Shown here one piece after another: positions 6,044 through 6,286 of a stretch of DNA of 6,286 nucleotides. The stretch lies in assembly GCA_964572225.1 (NCBI GenBank), contig CAZNFR010000142.1:1-6286 (forward strand), written 5' to 3'. A program made the position numbers and the translations under genes. The notes below the pieces were generated by a model that was given only the letters and a program-made list of their open reading frames with translations, made no database searches and was not told where the DNA came from. How positions within the stretch are numbered: the first letter of the stretch is position 1; each line of letters starts with the position of its first letter. The DNA is from CAZNFR01 sp964572225. GTDB taxonomy: Bacteria > Bacteroidota > Bacteroidia > Bacteroidales > GCA-2748055.

Positions 6044-6286
6044 ATGAGCAGTTTCAAATTAAACATAGACAAGGCCCTTGATTTCACCTACCGGGACGCC
6101 CTTGAAAAATTGGAAGAGGAAGTTAAAAAAAGTCTGAAAACCCTTCATGAGAAAACCGGTGATGGGAACCATTTTGTAGGCTGGCTGAATTTGCCAGGCC
6201 AGGTTAACCAGGAAGAACTGGCTGAAATAGAAAAAGTGGCCTCTGATCTTCGCAAAAAAGTTGACTATGTTATTGTGACAGGCATT
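6044..6286 (+). CDS. pgi: Glucose-6-phosphate isomerase, N-terminal part (runs off the window)
   Basis: The first 81 codons of a protein that continues beyond the right edge. It interconverts glucose-6-phosphate and fructose-6-phosphate in glycolysis and gluconeogenesis, in the cytoplasm. The N-terminus is MSSFKLNIDKALDF. It is followed by a helix LEKLEEEVKKSLKTLHEKTG, the G-N-H-F-V-G-W-L-N-L-P segment (42-51) characteristic of the short bacterial isomerases, an acidic helix NQEELAEIEKVASDLRKK, and the strand VDYVIVTGI, which in this family runs directly into the sugar-phosphate loop GGSYLGA, cut off here. This pattern matches the ~450-residue isomerases of Bacteroidota and Firmicutes rather than the ~550-residue enterobacterial type. 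ATG at 6044 is the natural start, 102 bases after the acs stop. The active-site residues lie outside the window and cannot be checked. Confidence 0.9.
   Translation, partial: MSSFKLNIDKALDFTYRDALEKLEEEVKKSLKTLHEKTGDGNHFVGWLNLPGQVNQEELAEIEKVASDLRKKVDYVIVTGI

Overview
The window looks like an ordinary chromosomal stretch from a member of the Bacteroidota. Three things point there. The promoter-like sites fit the TTG / TAnnTTTG pattern of that phylum rather than -35/-10 boxes. Starts lack clear Shine-Dalgarno sequences and sit in A/T-rich leaders. The acetate-CoA ligase and the glucose-6-phosphate isomerase N-terminus read like Bacteroidota versions. I cannot place the genus. No mobile element, CRISPR array, toxin-antitoxin pair or phage gene is visible, and no clear multi-gene system.

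Layout, left to right. A minus-strand lipoprotein with an NTF2/SnoaL-like domain (22-561) is followed by a 200-base gap. Then come a plus-strand flavodoxin-like protein starting at TTG (762-1238), a tRNA-Thr with anticodon CGT (1380-1452), and a 251-base non-coding stretch. Next are a plus-strand protein of unknown function (1704-2411) and a plus-strand exported protein built from two copies of a ~105-residue alpha+beta domain (2580-3359). That gene converges, with only 4 bases between stop codons, on a minus-strand membrane-anchored or exported VOC (glyoxalase/epimerase-fold) protein (3364-3900). A 145-base divergent intergenic region leads to a complete AMP-forming acetyl-CoA synthetase (4046-5941). 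The window ends inside the 5' part of glucose-6-phosphate isomerase (6044 onward).

Most genes appear to be single transcription units: each plus-strand gene has 100-250 bases of its own upstream sequence, and three have a promoter-like site with an identical 20-base spacer. The two confidently named enzymes belong to central carbon metabolism: acetate activation to acetyl-CoA, and the glucose-6-P/fructose-6-P interconversion of glycolysis and gluconeogenesis. They need not be co-regulated. The less ordinary content is a cluster of small, predicted exported alpha+beta domain proteins (NTF2-like lipoprotein, tandem barrel-like protein, VOC protein), plus an unknown protein that may also carry a cryptic internal duplication. 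None of these has a function I can assign from sequence alone.
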